A DNA stretch of 60,526 bases from Bacteroidales bacterium (GTDB taxonomy: Bacteria; Bacteroidota; Bacteroidia; Bacteroidales; WCHB1-69), in NCBI GenBank assembly GCA_016290295.1, contig JAEETJ010000017.1, forward strand, positions 1 through 60,526, in the 5' to 3' direction. Both the position numbers and the translations under genes were made by a program. Of this stretch, positions 58,894-60,526 are shown in pieces (position 1 is the first letter of the stretch; each line of letters starts with the position of its first letter). The notes under the pieces are model-generated. The model ran no database searches. It was given only the letters and a program-made list of their open reading frames with translations, and was not told the DNA's origin.

Positions 58894-58901
58894 CAAAATT
58901 A
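58894..58901 (-). promoter_or_regulatory. Candidate -7 element of the YARHG-domain gene
   Basis: Minus-strand TAATTTTG, 5 nt before the ATG at 58888, divergent from the pepC promoter. Confidence 0.45.
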
Positions 58902-58921
58902 ACGAAAACAGCAGGAAAAAA

Positions 58922-58952
58922 TTGTAGGTAACATAAAATTGTTGTACTTTTG
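58922..58952 (+). promoter_or_regulatory. Candidate promoter of the secreted C1B peptidase gene
   Basis: TTG (58922-58924), 20 nt, TACTTTTG (58945-58952), 31 nt before the ATG. Confidence 0.6.
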
Positions 58953-58983
58953 CATCAGCAAAATCTTAAAATCAAAATATAGT

Positions 58984-60384
58984 ATGAAAAAACTGTTCCT
59001 TTTTATCTTTTCCGCACTCTGCGTATTGGGTGTACAGGCCCAAAGCACCAATGGCGGCATCACTCCGGAAATGCTGTCCAAAATCAAATCGAGCTACCAG
59101 AATACGCCTGAAAACAAGGCCTTGCGTAATGCCATTGTCGCCAATGATATCAACAAGTTGGCCGCCAATGCCGACAATAGTACCGCCTTCGACGCCCATT
59201 TCTCCAACAAAGTGAATTCCAAGGCCATCACAGACCAGAAATCTTCAGGTCGTTGCTGGATGTTCACCGGCATGAATGTGATGCGCTCGAAAGCCATTGC
59301 CAAGCACAACCTGCCTGCTGATTTCCAATTCTCACAAGCTTATACTTTCTTCTGGGATCAGCTGGAGAAATCAAATCTGTTTTTGCAGGCTATTTTGGAT
59401 CACAGAGCTAAGTCTATGGAAGACAAGTATGTAGAATGGCTGTTCAAGAATCCCATTGGTGATGGTGGACAGTTCACAGGTGTGGCCGACTTGGTGACCA
59501 AATACGGTCTTGTGCCGAAAGATGTTATGCCCGAAACTTTCAGTAGCAACAGTACCTCCAGAATGTCCAATATCCTGTCGCTGAAATTGCGTGAATACGG
59601 ACTTGAGCTACGTGATATGGCCAATAACAAAAGCACTACGGAACAGATGCTGCAAGACCGTAAAACTGAGATGTTGAAGACCATCTACCGTATTTTGGTG
59701 ATGACTATTGGTGAGCCTCCTACAGAATTCACTTGGACCCAGCGTGACGCTTCCGGCAAGGCTGTGTCCACCGATACTTACACTCCGCAGTCTTTCTTCA
59801 AAAAGTTTGTGGATGAAGACTTTTCGAAGTATTACATGATCATGAATGATCCTACCCGCGAGTATTATAAGGTGTATGAAATCGAGTATGACCGCCATGT
59901 ATATGATGGCAAGAACTGGGTTTACCTGAACCTGCCGATGGACGAAATCGCACCTATCGCTATCGCTTCCATCAAAGACAGCACCATGATGTATTTCTCC
60001 TGCGATGTGGGCAAATTCCTGGATCGCGACAAAGGCTGGTTGGATGTCAACAACTATGATTATGCCTCTCTTTTCGGTACCAGTTTTAACATGACGAAGA
60101 AGCAAAGAGTGGCCACTTTTGCCAGTGGTTCTTCCCATGCTATGACCTTGTGTGCGGTAGATTTGGATGCCAACGGCAAACCTCTCAAGTGGATGGTAGA
60201 GAACAGCTGGGGCAGTTCTTACGGCCATAACGGTTTCCTCATTATGACCAACGAATGGTTCAATGAGTACATGTTCCGTGTGGTGGTCGAGGAAAAATAT
60301 ATTCCTGCCAAAATCAAGACTCTCACCAAGCAGAAACCCATCATGCTGCCGCCTTGGGATCCGATGTTTGCCCCGGAAGAGTAA
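58984..60384 (+). CDS. Secreted bleomycin hydrolase/PepC-type cysteine aminopeptidase
   Basis: A 466-residue C1B papain-fold peptidase with signal peptide (LFLFIFSALCVLGVQAQ). Catalytic Gln and Cys are in ITDQKSSGRCWMF, His in GSSHAMTLCAV and Asn in WMVENSWGSSYG. Cytosolic PepC/bleomycin hydrolase forms a hexamer that trims peptides from within; this copy is exported, as in other Bacteroidota. The C-terminal tail extends beyond the usual end that blocks the active site, so its processing may differ. ATG at 58984. The rest of the window (60385-60526) is non-coding. Confidence 0.94.
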   Translation: MKKLFLFIFSALCVLGVQAQSTNGGITPEMLSKIKSSYQNTPENKALRNAIVANDINKLAANADNSTAFDAHFSNKVNSKAITDQKSSGRCWMFTGMNVMRSKAIAKHNLPADFQFSQAYTFFWDQLEKSNLFLQAILDHRAKSMEDKYVEWLFKNPIGDGGQFTGVADLVTKYGLVPKDVMPETFSSNSTSRMSNILSLKLREYGLELRDMANNKSTTEQMLQDRKTEMLKTIYRILVMTIGEPPTEFTWTQRDASGKAVSTDTYTPQSFFKKFVDEDFSKYYMIMNDPTREYYKVYEIEYDRHVYDGKNWVYLNLPMDEIAPIAIASIKDSTMMYFSCDVGKFLDRDKGWLDVNNYDYASLFGTSFNMTKKQRVATFASGSSHAMTLCAVDLDANGKPLKWMVENSWGSSYGHNGFLIMTNEWFNEYMFRVVVEEKYIPAKIKTLTKQKPIMLPPWDPMFAPEE

Positions 60385-60420
60385 AAAGGTAATATCGTAC
60401 TGAAAGCGTGCAATCCTATT

Positions 60421-60452
60421 AACCCCGCATAAGCGTAGCGCAATGTGGGGTA
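60421..60452. repeat. CCCC-type hairpin near the right edge
   Basis: CCCCGCAT ... GCG-tag-CGC ... ATGTGGGG (60423-60450) pairs with one G-T wobble and a small internal bulge. It resembles REP-type elements of other Bacteroidota and probably continues into a longer non-coding stretch (60385-60526) with no other visible feature. Confidence 0.6.
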
Positions 60453-60526
60453 TGCTTTCCTTAACCCGCCATATTCCTCACCGCCATCTTTATCGAAGCA
60501 ATAAAGAAGGGCATAAAAAAATCGTG

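Overview
This window looks like a chromosomal segment of a Bacteroidota bacterium, most likely an anaerobic member of the order Bacteroidales. The grounds are TAnnTTTG-type -7 promoter elements in front of many genes, almost no Shine-Dalgarno dependence, lipobox lipoproteins, two proteins with type IX secretion (T9SS) sorting tails, a long SecA with a C-terminal SEC-C metal motif, and typical Bacteroidales household genes. No rRNA, tRNA, CRISPR array, integrase or transposase gene was recognised.

Layout. 1-1950: start of a carboxynorspermidine dehydrogenase-like gene, then lpxB and a YqeY-type gene, all on the minus strand. 2090-7563: a five-gene plus-strand cluster made of a HypB GTPase, a 941-residue Fe-S/FAD/NAD(P) oxidoreductase, a HypA metallochaperone, a small Cys-Cys membrane protein and a roughly nine-helix membrane protein. 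There is no hydrogenase subunit and no HypCDEF; this is the strongest candidate for an undescribed system. 7635-20093: minus-strand genes for beta-mannosidase, a USP-like protein, TsaB, a MATE exporter, a lone OppB-type permease, an M16 peptidase, a tiny acidic lipoprotein, and a YtrA-like regulator with its ABC transporter. 20464-30950: plus-strand genes for a GT39 transferase, an outer-membrane barrel, a short histidine kinase, a glycosyltransferase, XseA, YceD/RpmF, RdgB and a run of four lipoproteins, three of them with near-identical signal peptides.

30947-46831: ProX-type deacylase, a YtxH/holin-like envelope operon, FolD, a U32 peptidase-family protein, LspA, a DksA-like protein, a PurF-like protein without the catalytic cysteine, a transglutaminase-fold protein, two T9SS-exported nucleases, a WG-repeat protein, HicAB, FolP, Lgt and the diadenylate cyclase CdaA. 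47056-60384: SmpB, a MerR regulator, a lipoprotein with a phosphoethanolamine transferase, a GH20 hexosaminidase, SecA with an overlapping glycosyltransferase, an HsdR-N domain protein, a YARHG-domain protein and a secreted bleomycin-hydrolase-type peptidase.

The other striking aspect is the intergenic DNA. Almost every gap holds short degenerate tandem repeats of 7-8 nt in at least six word families, and/or arrays of small hairpins whose stems change sequence but keep pairing. Several repeats lie as long inverted arms between genes, some appear to supply the -33 promoter box, and in LpxB and LspA they encode the last residues of the protein.

The genes serve envelope biogenesis (lpxB, lgt, lspA, eptA-like, secA, BamA-like barrel, glycosyltransferases), host- or plant-glycan use (beta-mannosidase, GH20), nucleotide and RNA quality control (rdgB, tsaB, smpB, proX, xseA) and c-di-AMP signalling (cdaA). 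All names come from reading motifs and remembered families; no search was run.
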